Positions 47,013 through 56,226 of a stretch of 64,000 bases of DNA are shown piece after piece. Positions within the stretch are counted from its first letter, which is position 1, and each line of letters opens with the position of its first letter. The DNA comes from Massilia sp. ZL223. Lineage in GTDB: Bacteria; Pseudomonadota; Gammaproteobacteria; Burkholderiales; Burkholderiaceae_D. Where the stretch lies: contig NZ_JAGPWD010000002.1 of NCBI RefSeq assembly GCF_018119395.1, forward strand, positions 186,001-250,000, read 5' to 3'. The position numbers and the translations under genes are program-made. Under the pieces are notes generated by a model. The model made no database searches, was not told the origin of the DNA, and saw only the letters and a list, made by a program, of their open reading frames with translations.

Positions 47013-48110
47013 ATGAAGTCGCTAACTTTCCATGCGGGCCCGCTGGCGCTCGCACAGATCCGTGCGCAGGGCCTGCGCGCCCAGGACATCGCCATCGTGC
47101 CCGCTGCGGCGGGCGGCCCGAAAGGCCTGATCTTCCAGTCGCTCGACCAGTGGATGTTCGGCGAATGGTTCGCCGGCGCCCCGCGCGAACGCACCCTGAT
47201 CGGTTCCTCGATCGGCGCCTGGCGCATGGCGGCGGCTTGCCAGAAAGACCCGGCCAAGGCCTTCGCGCGCCTGGGCGAGCTGTACGCAGGCCAGCGCTAC
47301 ACCAGCAAGAAGCCGACCCAGCAGGAGATCGACGAAGTAGTCCAGGGCCTGCTCGGCGAATTCGTGCGCGGTCACGAGGACGACATCGTCAACCACCCGC
47401 ACCACCGCCTGCACCTGCTGACCGTGCGCGGCCTGCGTTCGCTGGCGGCGCCGGCGCACCGCTATGCCGAGCTGCGCGGTTTCGCCTCGGCCGCCCTGCA
47501 CAACATCGGCTCGCGCGCCTGGCTGGGCCGCCTGATGGAGCGTGTCGTGATCGGTGACCAGCGTTCCACGGCGCCCTGGCTACGTGAGCGTTTCGACGCC
47601 TTCACCACCCATTTCTCCGCCTTGAGCCGAGAAAACCTGGCTTCGGGCCTGCTGGCCTCAGGCACCCTGCCGCTCATCATGAAGCCGGTGACCGGCATCA
47701 CGGCCCTGCCGCCCGGGCACTATTGGGACGGCGGCATCATCGACTACCACCTGGCGCTGCCCTATGCGCGTGCGGCAGGGGAAGGGCGCAGCGACATCGT
47801 GCTGTATCCGCACTTCACACCGCATATCGTGCCGGGTTGGCTCGACAAGGGCCTGCCGTGGCGGCGTGCCGCGCGCGGCGCCAATCGTGGCTGGTTCGAC
47901 AACGTCGTGATCGTCGCCCCATCCGAGGAATTCCTGAAAACCCTTCCGCGTGCAAAACTCCCAGACCGCAACGATTTCAAGTTCTACGGCCTGGACCACG
48001 ACGAGCGCATCCGCAACTGGCAACGCGCCATCGGGGAAGGCGAGCGGCTGCGCGACGAGCTGGCGGAGTTTGCCGAGCGGCCGGATCCTTCGCGCATCCA
48101 GCCGATCTGA
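47013..48110 (+). CDS. Patatin-like phospholipase family protein
   Basis: A 365-residue protein with the patatin Ser-Asp dyad: the nucleophile in GSSIGAW (GxSxG) near residue 69, the oxyanion region in VPAAAGGPKGLIF, and the Asp in WDGGIIDYH near 241. No signal peptide is seen. Patatin proteins hydrolyse acyl chains of membrane lipids. The ATG at 47013 is chosen; the frame extends upstream over the divergent gene. Its stop lies 13 bases from the convergent Tae4 gene. Confidence 0.85.
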   Translation: MKSLTFHAGPLALAQIRAQGLRAQDIAIVPAAAGGPKGLIFQSLDQWMFGEWFAGAPRERTLIGSSIGAWRMAAACQKDPAKAFARLGELYAGQRYTSKKPTQQEIDEVVQGLLGEFVRGHEDDIVNHPHHRLHLLTVRGLRSLAAPAHRYAELRGFASAALHNIGSRAWLGRLMERVVIGDQRSTAPWLRERFDAFTTHFSALSRENLASGLLASGTLPLIMKPVTGITALPPGHYWDGGIIDYHLALPYARAAGEGRSDIVLYPHFTPHIVPGWLDKGLPWRRAARGANRGWFDNVVIVAPSEEFLKTLPRAKLPDRNDFKFYGLDHDERIRNWQRAIGEGERLRDELAEFAERPDPSRIQPI

Positions 48111-48123
48111 TTCCAAGATATTG

Positions 48124-48618
48124 TTATCGGAGTTCCCAAAACCAGACTTCGCGGGAACTCCAGTAGCAGCCCGTCATTGAGCCATCCAGCTCGTTTCCGC
48201 ACCGGGTGTACAGGCCCCAGCGGTCCTTCGCCACGATGGCAATGTGCCCCTGCGGATCGACGTCGCCGTAAATGCTGAAGAAGGAAATGATGCCTCGCCG
48301 CGTCCCGATCTTTTCCTCGGCCTCTTTGCCACTGCTGAATGTCTCTGGCTTACCAAGGTGGCGTACCAGCCAACTGCTCAGCTTGCGCTGCCTGGTCTCG
48401 ATGGCGCGGCCCTTGTATTTCCCGGCTTTGATCGGCCAGGCGCCGGGATTGGGATAGCCAGCCCCCAGCAAGGCCAGGCTGAGCCGAATTGCGCAGGTGT
48501 TCCGGAAGTTGGGGTTGGCGGTGTTCTCCGGATAGCCGATCCATTGGTACAGCTCATCGGGACTGACGTTGCCGGTATCGGGGAAGTGCATTCTCAAAGT
48601 GGCGTAAGGGACTCTCAT
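48124..48618 (-). CDS. tae4: Type VI secretion amidase effector (Tae4 family)
   Basis: A 164-residue protein matching Tae4 peptidoglycan amidases, NlpC/P60-like enzymes that cut between D-Glu and DAP in peptide stems of target cells. Residue C42 in the NTCAIRLSLAL helix is the expected nucleophile, and H125 in QGHIAIV is the base; the third residue is probably D132 or D145. C140 and C151 may form the family disulfide. There is no signal peptide, as expected for delivery by the type VI apparatus. Its ATG overlaps the immunity gene by four bases. No type VI structural gene is in the window. Confidence 0.88.
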   Translation of the reverse strand: MRVPYATLRMHFPDTGNVSPDELYQWIGYPENTANPNFRNTCAIRLSLALLGAGYPNPGAWPIKAGKYKGRAIETRQRKLSSWLVRHLGKPETFSSGKEAEEKIGTRRGIISFFSIYGDVDPQGHIAIVAKDRWGLYTRCGNELDGSMTGCYWSSREVWFWELR

Positions 48619-49055
48619 TGTCTTCTCCGCAGGTGGTCGGGGCAAGGCCATGTCTTGCGCCACACCTCGACGATCAGCTCGGCCGCATTGCGCTTGAGCT
48701 GGGCGTCCGGCATGCGCTGAAGGCTGTCCATCGCGGCACTGATGAGTGTGTCCGGCTTGGGCTTGTACTGGCTCCAGCACCATTCTTTGCCTTCGGTCGC
48801 ATCGTGCAAGGCGTGGATGTAGCCCTGGACGAACTGGCCGTTCGCCATGTCGCGGTATTCGGCGGCAAGCGCCTTGCTGCGGAAGGGACCGTCCGGTGTC
48901 CACGCCACCTCGGTGGCGTTGACATTGCCCATCAGCTTGACGAGCCGCTCGCCCGTCATCCACGGGGACAGTGAAACAGCTTGTGCCTGACCCAGCGGCG
49001 AGCTGAATGCAAAGGCAATAAACACGCTCAAGCGTGAGAGGACTCGTGCTGGCAT
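48615..49055 (-). CDS. tai4: Periplasmic immunity protein, Tai4/Rap1a-like
   Basis: A 146-residue exported protein (signal peptide cleaved near AQA-VSL, residue 26) upstream of and overlapping tae4. It has the Rap1a/Tai4 pattern: GQFVQGYIHAL near 73-83, C93, and a late WPCP (C138). It would bind and block Tae4 in the periplasm and so protect the producer and its kin. The ATG at 49055 is preferred over an upstream start at 49109 because it places the signal peptide at the N terminus and has GGAAAA upstream. Confidence 0.82.
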   Translation of the reverse strand: MPARVLSRLSVFIAFAFSSPLGQAQAVSLSPWMTGERLVKLMGNVNATEVAWTPDGPFRSKALAAEYRDMANGQFVQGYIHALHDATEGKEWCWSQYKPKPDTLISAAMDSLQRMPDAQLKRNAAELIVEVWRKTWPCPDHLRRRQ

Positions 49056-49137
49056 AAGCTTTTCCGCGAGTGATAGCACATGCGATTGTTTAATACCGGC
49101 ATCTCGCACTCGTTGTTACGACGCAAGAGAGATGTGC

Positions 49138-49356
49138 ATGGACGACAAGCCTTTGCGCCATCCGGGGACGAGCCGCAGACTGCGGAGCCGCGCCAGTTTC
49201 AGGTTCCCCCAGCCTTATCCGGATGTCACCAGACAGGCCAAGCTGTTGCGTCACGAGATCGTTTTTTGGGCAATACGCCCCGTCCAGAGGTACAATGTGA
49301 GGTTTGAGGGCGGCCGCGTCGCCGCCTGCGTCTACCGAGAGAAAGAATTCCCATGA
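49138..49356 (+). CDS. Possible small ORF upstream of ychF
   Basis: A 72-residue basic ORF ([20 protein letters not shown] at the start) whose TGA overlaps the ychF ATG. GAGAG lies upstream of its ATG. A -10-like TACAAT at 49291-49296, which could serve ychF, lies inside it, which argues against it. I do not recognise a family. It is kept as a low-confidence candidate because of the coupling geometry and because the 297-base gap here has no other gene. Confidence 0.25.
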   Translation: MDDKPLRHPGTSRRLRSRASFRFPQPYPDVTRQAKLLRHEIVFWAIRPVQRYNVRFEGGRVAACVYREKEFP

Positions 49357-50444
49357 GCCTCAAATGCGGCATCGTCGGCTTGCCCAACGTCGGCAAGTCC
49401 ACCCTGTTCAATGCGCTGACCAAGGCCGGTATCCCGGCTGAAAACTATCCGTTCTGCACCATCGAGCCGAACGTGGGCGTGGTCGAGGTGCCGGATCCGC
49501 GCATCGACCAGCTGGCCGAGATCGTCAAGCCGGAGCGCGTCGTCAAGGCCATCGTCGAGTTCGTCGACATCGCGGGCCTGGTGGCCGGCGCGTCGAAGGG
49601 CGAGGGCCTGGGCAACCAGTTCCTGTCGCACATCCGCGAAACCGACGCCATCGTCAACGTGGTGCGCTGCTTCGAGGACGACAACGTGATCCACGTGGCC
49701 GGCAAGGTCAGCCCGATCGACGACATCGAAGTCATCCAGACCGAACTGGCGCTGGCCGACATGGGCACCGTCGAAAAGACCATCCACCGCGAGCAGAAGA
49801 AGGCGCGCTCGGGCGACAAGGATGCGGCCAAGCTGGTCGCCCTGCTGGAGCGCGTGATGCCGCACCTGGACGCGGGCCAGCCGGTCCGCACCATGGGCCT
49901 GGACAAGGAAGAAATGGAACTGGTCAAGCCGCTGTGCCTGATCACCGCCAAGCCGGCCATGTACGTGGCCAACGTGTCGGATACCGGCTTCACCAATAAC
50001 CCGCTGCTGGACCAGCTGACCGAGTTCGCCAACAAGCAGAACGCGCCGATCGTGGCGATCTGCGCGGCGATCGAATCGGAAATCGCCGAGATGGACGATG
50101 CCGACAAGAAGGACTTCCTGGCCGACATGGGCATGGACGAGCCGGGCCTGGACCGCCTGATCCGCGCCGGTTTCAAGCTGCTGGGCCTGCAGACCTACTT
50201 CACCGCCGGCGTGAAGGAAGTGCGCGCCTGGACCGTGCCGATCGGCGCCACCGCGCCGCAGGCCGCGGGCGTGATCCACACCGACTTCGAGCGCGGCTTC
50301 ATCCGCGCCCAGACCATTTCCTTCGACGACTACATCACGCTGAAGGGCGAGCAGGCCGCCAAGGAAGCGGGCAAGATGCGCGCCGAAGGCAAGGAATACA
50401 TCGTCAAGGATGGCGACGTGCTGAACTTCCTGTTCAACGTCTGA
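49353..50444 (+). CDS. ychF: Redox-regulated ATPase YchF (OLA1 family)
   Basis: A 363-residue TRAFAC protein that prefers ATP. It has the P-loop [12 protein letters not shown] near residue 7, [17 protein letters not shown] (G3) near 70, and a C-terminal TGS domain (FFTAG-type region [16 protein letters not shown], then [12 protein letters not shown]). The G4 position is the non-canonical N-V-S-D type of the family (YVANVSD). It binds ribosomes and is linked to oxidative-stress responses. A good terminator follows. Confidence 0.96.
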   Translation: MSLKCGIVGLPNVGKSTLFNALTKAGIPAENYPFCTIEPNVGVVEVPDPRIDQLAEIVKPERVVKAIVEFVDIAGLVAGASKGEGLGNQFLSHIRETDAIVNVVRCFEDDNVIHVAGKVSPIDDIEVIQTELALADMGTVEKTIHREQKKARSGDKDAAKLVALLERVMPHLDAGQPVRTMGLDKEEMELVKPLCLITAKPAMYVANVSDTGFTNNPLLDQLTEFANKQNAPIVAICAAIESEIAEMDDADKKDFLADMGMDEPGLDRLIRAGFKLLGLQTYFTAGVKEVRAWTVPIGATAPQAAGVIHTDFERGFIRAQTISFDDYITLKGEQAAKEAGKMRAEGKEYIVKDGDVLNFLFNV

Positions 50445-50470
50445 TCCGGCAACACGATGCGCCAACGAAG

Positions 50471-50491
50471 GCCCCGCAGTGCGGGGCTTTT
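50471..50491 (+). terminator. Rho-independent terminator after ychF
   Basis: GCCCCGC (50471-50477), loop AGT, GCGGGGC (50481-50487), then TTTT. Confidence 0.85.
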
Positions 50492-50507
50492 GCTTTTCCA
50501 GCCTTGA

Positions 50508-50906
50508 TTACGAGGCCGACAATTCTTCCAGCGCGTCCTCGATCGCCTTCTCGTTGTAGCCGTCCAGGCGGCGCCCTCCGATGAGGATCAGCGGCACCAC
50601 CTGGCCGTGCAGGGCCGTATAGTCCTGCCGGCCCTTCGCGGCGTCGTTCACGTCGAAGTCGACGAAGGCGATATTGCGTTGTTTGAGGTAGGCGCGCGCC
50701 TCGGCGCAGTAGGGGCAGTTGCCGGCGCCGTAGATGACCACTTTGGTCCGCGCGTCCGGATAAAAGGCCTTGAAGTCGCCGGCGACATAATCCGGCGCCA
50801 TCAGCTGCCCGGTCTCCGGCAAGACGTAGCCGGCGCCCAGGACGAGCGCCAGCATCACTCCAAGCTTCGCCACGGTGTTGACCGACCTGTGCATCATGCG
50901 CCTCAC
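50508..50906 (-). CDS. Membrane-anchored glutaredoxin-like protein
   Basis: A 132-residue protein with a basic N terminus, one membrane segment or uncleaved signal (near residues 12-30), then a glutaredoxin-like thioredoxin fold. The active site is CPYC in YGAGNCPYCAEARAYL. The cis-Pro is in QVVPLILIGG, and a C-terminal helix follows. The topology suggests that the redox domain faces the periplasm. The first ATG (50906) or the one at 50894 may be used. Confidence 0.82.
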   Translation of the reverse strand: MRRMMHRSVNTVAKLGVMLALVLGAGYVLPETGQLMAPDYVAGDFKAFYPDARTKVVIYGAGNCPYCAEARAYLKQRNIAFVDFDVNDAAKGRQDYTALHGQVVPLILIGGRRLDGYNEKAIEDALEELSAS

Positions 50907-51086
50907 GTTTTCATAGTTGCGGACATGCTATTTAGCCACGCCAGGTAATGGCGAAACAGCCCCCGGCATGGGGGAAAACGGATGTGTTGTGCGTGGTAAA
51001 GTACTGTTTTGGCAGCAGCGCCATGAGCCCGCGCTGCACCCCTCTGCAGGGGCTTAAAAGCTCCCTTGTTCGCGTGTGCGAGGTGA

Positions 51087-52010
51087 ATGATGAAGAAGTG
51101 TTTGCAAGCCGTGGCCGCCAGCCTGGCGCTGAGCTGTGCCGTGCCGGCCTTCGCCGACGAGGCGATCAAGTGCTCGATGTGCGAGGAATGGAACAAGCCC
51201 GTGGCCCCGTTCAAGGTCTACGGCAATACCTGGTACGTGGGCACCGCAGGCCTGTCGGCGCTGCTCGTCACCGGTCCCCAGGGCCATGTGCTGCTCGACG
51301 GCGCCTTGCCTCAGTCCGCTCCCCTGATCCGCAAGAACATCGAAGCGCTGGGCTTCCGCATGGAAGACATCAAGCTCATCCTCAATTCGCACCCGCACTT
51401 CGACCATGCCGGCGCCATCGCCGAATTGCAGCGCGCCAGCGGCGCCACCGTGGTCGCCAGTCCGCAGGCGGCCCAGGTGCTGCGCGAGGGCACGCCGGGG
51501 ACCGACGATCCGCAGTACGATCCGAAGGAGCGCTTTTATATCCCCAAGGTCGCCGAGGTGAAGGAAATCGCCGACGGCAAGAGCGTCTCGGTGGGCCCGC
51601 TGCGCCTGACCGTGCACTACACGCCGGGCCACACGCCGGGCGGCACCAGCTGGAGCTGGGAATCCTGCGAGCAGGGCAAGTGCGCGAGCATCGTCTACGC
51701 CGACAGCCTGAACCCGGTGTCGATGGACGGCTTCCACTACAGCGGCGATGCCACCCGCCCGGACCTGAGTGCGAGCTTCCGCAAGTCCATCGCACGGCTC
51801 GCCGGCCTGAAGTGCGACGTGCTGGTCGCGGCCCATCCGTCCTTCAGCGACCTGTTCGGCAAGGCGGCCGCCAAGACCGCCGACACCAATCCCTTCATCG
51901 ATCCGGAAGGCTGCGCCAAGTACGCCGCCTCGGCCAGCCGCAGCCTCGAGGCGCGCCTGCAGCGCGAACGCGACGAGAAGGACAGGGCCAGCCCCACCGC
52001 CGCACGCTGA
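51087..52010 (+). CDS. Subclass B3 metallo-beta-lactamase
   Basis: A 307-residue periplasmic enzyme with a signal peptide (cleavage near AFA-DEA, residue 23). All B3 zinc ligands are present: H102, H104, D106 and H107 in SHPHFDHAG, H182 in PGHTPGG and H250 in VAAHPSF. It also shows the subclass hallmark stretches VGTAGLSALLV and LLDGALPQSAPLI. It is expected to hydrolyse beta-lactams including carbapenems, as shown for the related THIN-B of Janthinobacterium. No mobile element is near, so it looks like a chromosomal, intrinsic gene. Confidence 0.9.
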   Translation: MMKKCLQAVAASLALSCAVPAFADEAIKCSMCEEWNKPVAPFKVYGNTWYVGTAGLSALLVTGPQGHVLLDGALPQSAPLIRKNIEALGFRMEDIKLILNSHPHFDHAGAIAELQRASGATVVASPQAAQVLREGTPGTDDPQYDPKERFYIPKVAEVKEIADGKSVSVGPLRLTVHYTPGHTPGGTSWSWESCEQGKCASIVYADSLNPVSMDGFHYSGDATRPDLSASFRKSIARLAGLKCDVLVAAHPSFSDLFGKAAAKTADTNPFIDPEGCAKYAASASRSLEARLQRERDEKDRASPTAAR

Positions 52011-52058
52011 GCCGATTGCTGCCATACTGACGCTCTTTCACCGCACTCGCATCCTCGC

Positions 52059-52904
52059 ATGGCCACCCTGACCGAACTCGTCGTCTATCCGATCAAATCC
52101 TGCGCCGGCTTGTCCGTGCCGCAGGCCACGCTGGCGCCGTCCGGCCTGGTGGCCGAGGGCGTGCACGACCGCGAATGGATGCTGGTCACGCGAGAAGGAC
52201 AGTTCCTGACCCAGCGCGAGTACCCGCGCATGGCCTTGATCGCGCCGCGCGTCGACGGCGACGCCCTGGTGGTCGAGGCGCCCGGCATGCCGCTGCTGCG
52301 CCTGCCGCTGGCGCACGACGCCACCGCCGCCATCTTGCAGGTGCAGATCTGGGACCACAGCGTGCCCGCGGCGGATTGCGGCGACGCCGCCGCGGCCTGG
52401 TTTGCCGACGCCATCGGGGGCGCCTGCCGCCTGGTGCGCTTCCGCTCGGACGTGCAGCGCCCCACCAGCACCAAGTGGACCGGCGGCACGCCGTCCGAGA
52501 CGCGCTTCGCCGACGGCTATCCGCTGCTCCTGATCGGCCAGGCCTCGCTCGACGACCTGAACGCGAAACTGGTCGCTGCCGGCCGTGCTCCGTTGCCGAT
52601 GAACCGCTTCCGCCCGAACCTCGTGGTCGAGGGTATCGAAGCGTTCGAGGAGGATTTCGTCGAATCGTTCTCGACGGATGGCCTGTCCCTGCGGCCGGTC
52701 AAACCCTGCGCGCGCTGCCCGATTCCCGCCATCGACCAGGCCAGCGGTATTCCCGGCCCCGATCCGCTCGACATCCTCCAGACCTACCGCGCCAATCCGC
52801 GCATGGAAGACGCCGTGTGCATGGGCATGAACTGCATCGTCCAGGAAGGCGCCGGCCAGGTCCTGCGCGTCGGCCAGCACCTGGACGCCAGCATCGCTTT
52901 CTAA
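52059..52904 (+). CDS. MOSC domain-containing protein (YcbX-like)
   Basis: A 281-residue protein with an N-terminal MOSC beta-barrel domain (LTELVVYPIKSCAGLSV near 3-19, EGVHDREWMLV) and a C-terminal MOSC domain. In that domain RPVKPCARCPIPAID near 212-226 carries the conserved Cys that can bind the molybdenum cofactor. Homologues reduce N-hydroxylated compounds. There is no signal peptide. It begins 48 bases after the beta-lactamase stop and may share its transcript. Confidence 0.88.
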   Translation: MATLTELVVYPIKSCAGLSVPQATLAPSGLVAEGVHDREWMLVTREGQFLTQREYPRMALIAPRVDGDALVVEAPGMPLLRLPLAHDATAAILQVQIWDHSVPAADCGDAAAAWFADAIGGACRLVRFRSDVQRPTSTKWTGGTPSETRFADGYPLLLIGQASLDDLNAKLVAAGRAPLPMNRFRPNLVVEGIEAFEEDFVESFSTDGLSLRPVKPCARCPIPAIDQASGIPGPDPLDILQTYRANPRMEDAVCMGMNCIVQEGAGQVLRVGQHLDASIAF

Positions 52905-53041
52905 AGGCGCTCCGGCGGCTGTTGCCAATGCCATAACAGGTGTCGCAAATTCGCCTCCGCCGCGCCCCTCCCGGGGCGCTTTTCGTTTCCAAGCGGCGAC
53001 GGATGGCGTAATGTTACGGGTAATTGCTGAAAGGAATTCCC

Positions 53042-54160
53042 ATGCACGAGCCGGACGCGTTGACGCGAGAACTGATGGCGGAAAACGAAACCCTGCGCGC
53101 GCGCATGGCCTACCTGATCGAACAGGCGGAGCGCAACCACGAAATCATGTGCCGCCACCAGGCCTTCGATCTGCAGATCGTGGGCGCCAGCAGCTTCCCC
53201 GAGCTGGTCGGCACCATCTTCCGCACCTTGCCCGTGATTTCCGAGCTCGACATCGTCACCCTGTCGCTGGTGGACGAGGAAGCCGACATCTACACCGTCA
53301 TGCACAAGCTGGGCGTGGATTTCGAGCAGTTCCCGAACCTGCTGTTCTGCGAGCAGGCGGTGGAGCTGGGCTTCGACCTGGCGGACGGCAAGCGCCTGCG
53401 CCCGCTGCTGGGCGCCTATGCGCCGGCCCAGCACTGCGCCATGTTCCCGCACCCGCCCGCCGGGCTGCAGAGCGTGGCCCTGGTGCCCCTGATGCGCAAC
53501 ACGCGCCTGATCGGCAGCCTGAACCTGGGCAGCACCGACCCCAACCGTTTCACGCCGAACCTGGGCACCGATTTCGTCGAGCACATGGGCTCGATCATCG
53601 CGATCTGCCTGGAGAACGTGATCAGCAACGAGATGCTGAAGTACATCGGCCTGACCGATTCGCTCACCGGCGTCTACAACCGCCGCTACATGGACCGCCG
53701 CCTGCTGGAAGAGATCGCGCGCGCGCGGCGCCAGGGCTACAAGCTGTCCTGCATGTACATCGACATCGACCACTTCAAGCGCGTCAACGACACGGTCGGC
53801 CACCAGGGCGGCGACGATGTGCTGCGCGAGGTGTCCGCGCGCATCAAGGCCGAGCTGCGCATGTCCGACGCCCTGGGGCGCTTCGGCGGCGAGGAATTCG
53901 TGGTGCTCCTGATCGACGCCGACCTGGAAGCGGCCAGCATGGTGGCCCAGCGCATCCGCGCCAGCGTGGCCGGGCAGCCGGTGGACCTGGGCACCGGCGA
54001 GCAGGTGGCGGTGACGGTGTCGATCGGCGTGGCGGCGCTGTCGGACTTCGAACGCGATCACGCCATCGAAGGCGTGGCCCAGGACCTGGTGGCGACCGCC
54101 GATTCGGCCCTGTATCAAGCCAAGGCGGGCGGCCGCAACAAGGTCGTCACGGTCGCCTGA
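53042..54160 (+). CDS. Diguanylate cyclase with N-terminal GAF/DUF484-like sensor
   Basis: A 372-residue cytoplasmic protein. The N-terminal coiled-coil start (ELMAENETLRARMAYL) and a DUF484/GAF-like domain (about 35-195) precede a GGDEF domain. Its active site is GGEEF in GRFGGEEFVVLL, and DIDHFKRVNDTVGH is the metal/substrate motif. RMSD five residues before the active site is an intact RxxD inhibitory site. It should make cyclic-di-GMP with product feedback. The ATG at 53042 has AAAGGA upstream; an earlier in-frame start at 53024 is less likely. Confidence 0.92.
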   Translation: MHEPDALTRELMAENETLRARMAYLIEQAERNHEIMCRHQAFDLQIVGASSFPELVGTIFRTLPVISELDIVTLSLVDEEADIYTVMHKLGVDFEQFPNLLFCEQAVELGFDLADGKRLRPLLGAYAPAQHCAMFPHPPAGLQSVALVPLMRNTRLIGSLNLGSTDPNRFTPNLGTDFVEHMGSIIAICLENVISNEMLKYIGLTDSLTGVYNRRYMDRRLLEEIARARRQGYKLSCMYIDIDHFKRVNDTVGHQGGDDVLREVSARIKAELRMSDALGRFGGEEFVVLLIDADLEAASMVAQRIRASVAGQPVDLGTGEQVAVTVSIGVAALSDFERDHAIEGVAQDLVATADSALYQAKAGGRNKVVTVA

Positions 54161-54170
54161 TCGCGCGTCC

Positions 54171-56150
54171 CTAGAGCAGCCGGGCCTCGGCCCGGCTGAC
54201 CGATTCTCCCTCGCCGCGCAGCACCACCACATCGCCCGCGTCCAGCACCGTCTCCGGGCCCGCGTCGAGCTTTTGTCCTTCGCGCCGCAGGGCCGTCACC
54301 TCCGCACCCACTTCATCCAGGCGCAGTTCGGCCAGGGTCTTGCCGACCGCCGCCGCGCCTTCGGGCAGGGTCACCGAATGGAGGCGCACATAGGTGTGCT
54401 CCGGATCGTCCGTGATGTCGCCCGCGCCGTGGAAGTAGCCGCGCAGCGCCGCATAACGCTCGTCGCGCGCGGCCTGCACCCGGTGCACCACGCGCCGCAG
54501 CGGCACGCCCAGCATCACCAGCGCGTGCGAGGCCAGCATCAGGCTGCTCTCCAGCGCTTCCGGCACCACTTCGGTGGCGCCCGCGGCCTTGAGCATGTCG
54601 AGGTCGCTGTCGTCGTGGCTGCGCACGATCACCGGCAGATTGGGCGCCAGCTCGTGCGCCAGGTGCAGCAGCTTGATCGCCAGGCGGGTGTCGGCGAAGG
54701 TGATCACCAGCGCACTGGCGCGGTTGATGCCGGCTGCAATCAGGGCTTCGCGGCGCGAGGCGTCGCCGTAGGAGACGTTGGCGCCGGCGGCGCGCGCTTC
54801 CTGCACCCGCTCCGGGTCCAGGTCGAGCGCATACCAGGGCAGCTTTTCCTCGCTCAGCAGGGTCGCCAGGCTCTGGCCGCTGCGCCCGAAACCGGCGATG
54901 ATCACGTGCTTCTGGGTCTTCATGGTGCGCGTGGCGAGCTGGGTCAGGGCCAGCGACTGCATCATCCATTCGTTGGCCGCGATCTTCATCACGATCTTGT
55001 CCATGTTGGCGATCATGAAGGGCGCCGCCAGCATCGACAGCACCATCGAGGCCAGCACCAGCTGCATCAGGAAAGGATCGATCAGCTTCGAGTCCGAGGC
55101 CAGGTTGAGCAGCACGAAGCCGAATTCGCCCGCCTGGGCCAGGGCCAGGCCGGTGCGCATCGAGACGCCGTCCGAGGAGCCGAACAGCTTGGCCAGGCCG
55201 GCGATCAGCGCGAACTTGAGCAGCACCGGCAGGACCAGGAGGGCCAGCACCAGCCACCAGTTGGCCAGCACCACCTTGAGGTCGAGCAGCATGCCGATGG
55301 TGATGAAGAACAGCCCGAGCAGCACGTCGCGGAAGGGCTTGATGTCTTCTTCCACCTGGTGCTTGTACTGGGTCTCGGAGATCAGCATGCCGGCCACGAA
55401 GGCCCCCAGGGCCAGCGACAGGCCGGCCTGCTCGGTGATCCAGGCTCCGCCCAGGGTCACCAGCAGCAGGTTGAGCATGAACAGCTCCTGCGAGCGGCGC
55501 TTGGCCACCACCGTGAACCAGCGCCGCATCAGCTTCTGGCCGAAGAACAGCAGCAGGGCCAGCACCGCGGCCGCCTTCAGGGCCGCCAGGCCGAGCGTGG
55601 CCGGCAGGTCTTCCGGGTTGCGCGCCAGCGAAGGAATCAGGATCAGCAGCGGCACCACCGCCAGGTCCTGGAACAGCAGGATGCCGATGATGCGGCGCCC
55701 GTGCTCGCTCTCCAGCTCGAGCCGCTCGGTGATCAGCTTGACCACGATCGCGGTCGAGGACATCGCCAGCGCCCCGCCCAGCGCGAAGGCGGCCTGCCAG
55801 CTGATGTTCAGCTGCGGCGTCAGCATCGCGATGAGTTGTCCGAACAGCATCGTGGCGACGATTGTCAATACGACTTGCGCCATGCCCAGCCCGAATACGA
55901 TGCGCCGCATCGCCTTGAGCTGGGCCAGGGAGAACTCCAGGCCGATCGAAAACATCAGGAACACGACCCCGAATTCGGCCAGGGCGTGGGTGGCGGGGCT
56001 GTCGTCGGCCAGGGCCAGGGCATGGGGGCCGATCAGGACGCCGACGGCGAGGTAGCCGAGCATCGGCGGCAGGTGCAGCATGCGGAAGGCAACCACGCCG
56101 AGCACGGCGCAGCCCAGCAGGAGCAGGGTCAGTTCAAGTCCAGAATGCAT
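54171..56150 (-). CDS. Monovalent cation:proton antiporter (CPA2 family) with RCK domain
   Basis: A 659-residue KefB/YbaL-like protein. About 12-13 membrane segments fill residues 1-390. A TrkA-N/RCK domain with the nucleotide-binding loop IIAGFGRSGQSLA (near 415) follows, and a TrkA-C domain ends the protein (VGKTLAELRLDEVG). It exchanges K+ or Na+ for protons under control of nucleotide or redox ligands. It is divergent from kdsD, 76 bases apart. Confidence 0.92.
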   Translation of the reverse strand: MHSGLELTLLLLGCAVLGVVAFRMLHLPPMLGYLAVGVLIGPHALALADDSPATHALAEFGVVFLMFSIGLEFSLAQLKAMRRIVFGLGMAQVVLTIVATMLFGQLIAMLTPQLNISWQAAFALGGALAMSSTAIVVKLITERLELESEHGRRIIGILLFQDLAVVPLLILIPSLARNPEDLPATLGLAALKAAAVLALLLFFGQKLMRRWFTVVAKRRSQELFMLNLLLVTLGGAWITEQAGLSLALGAFVAGMLISETQYKHQVEEDIKPFRDVLLGLFFITIGMLLDLKVVLANWWLVLALLVLPVLLKFALIAGLAKLFGSSDGVSMRTGLALAQAGEFGFVLLNLASDSKLIDPFLMQLVLASMVLSMLAAPFMIANMDKIVMKIAANEWMMQSLALTQLATRTMKTQKHVIIAGFGRSGQSLATLLSEEKLPWYALDLDPERVQEARAAGANVSYGDASRREALIAAGINRASALVITFADTRLAIKLLHLAHELAPNLPVIVRSHDDSDLDMLKAAGATEVVPEALESSLMLASHALVMLGVPLRRVVHRVQAARDERYAALRGYFHGAGDITDDPEHTYVRLHSVTLPEGAAAVGKTLAELRLDEVGAEVTALRREGQKLDAGPETVLDAGDVVVLRGEGESVSRAEARLL

Positions 56151-56226
56151 GCCCCGTTCCGGTCGGTGTTGTTGTTTGTTATGACTGGCAAGTTTTTTGC
56201 TTTCCCAATTCGTTTATACTTCCGGT

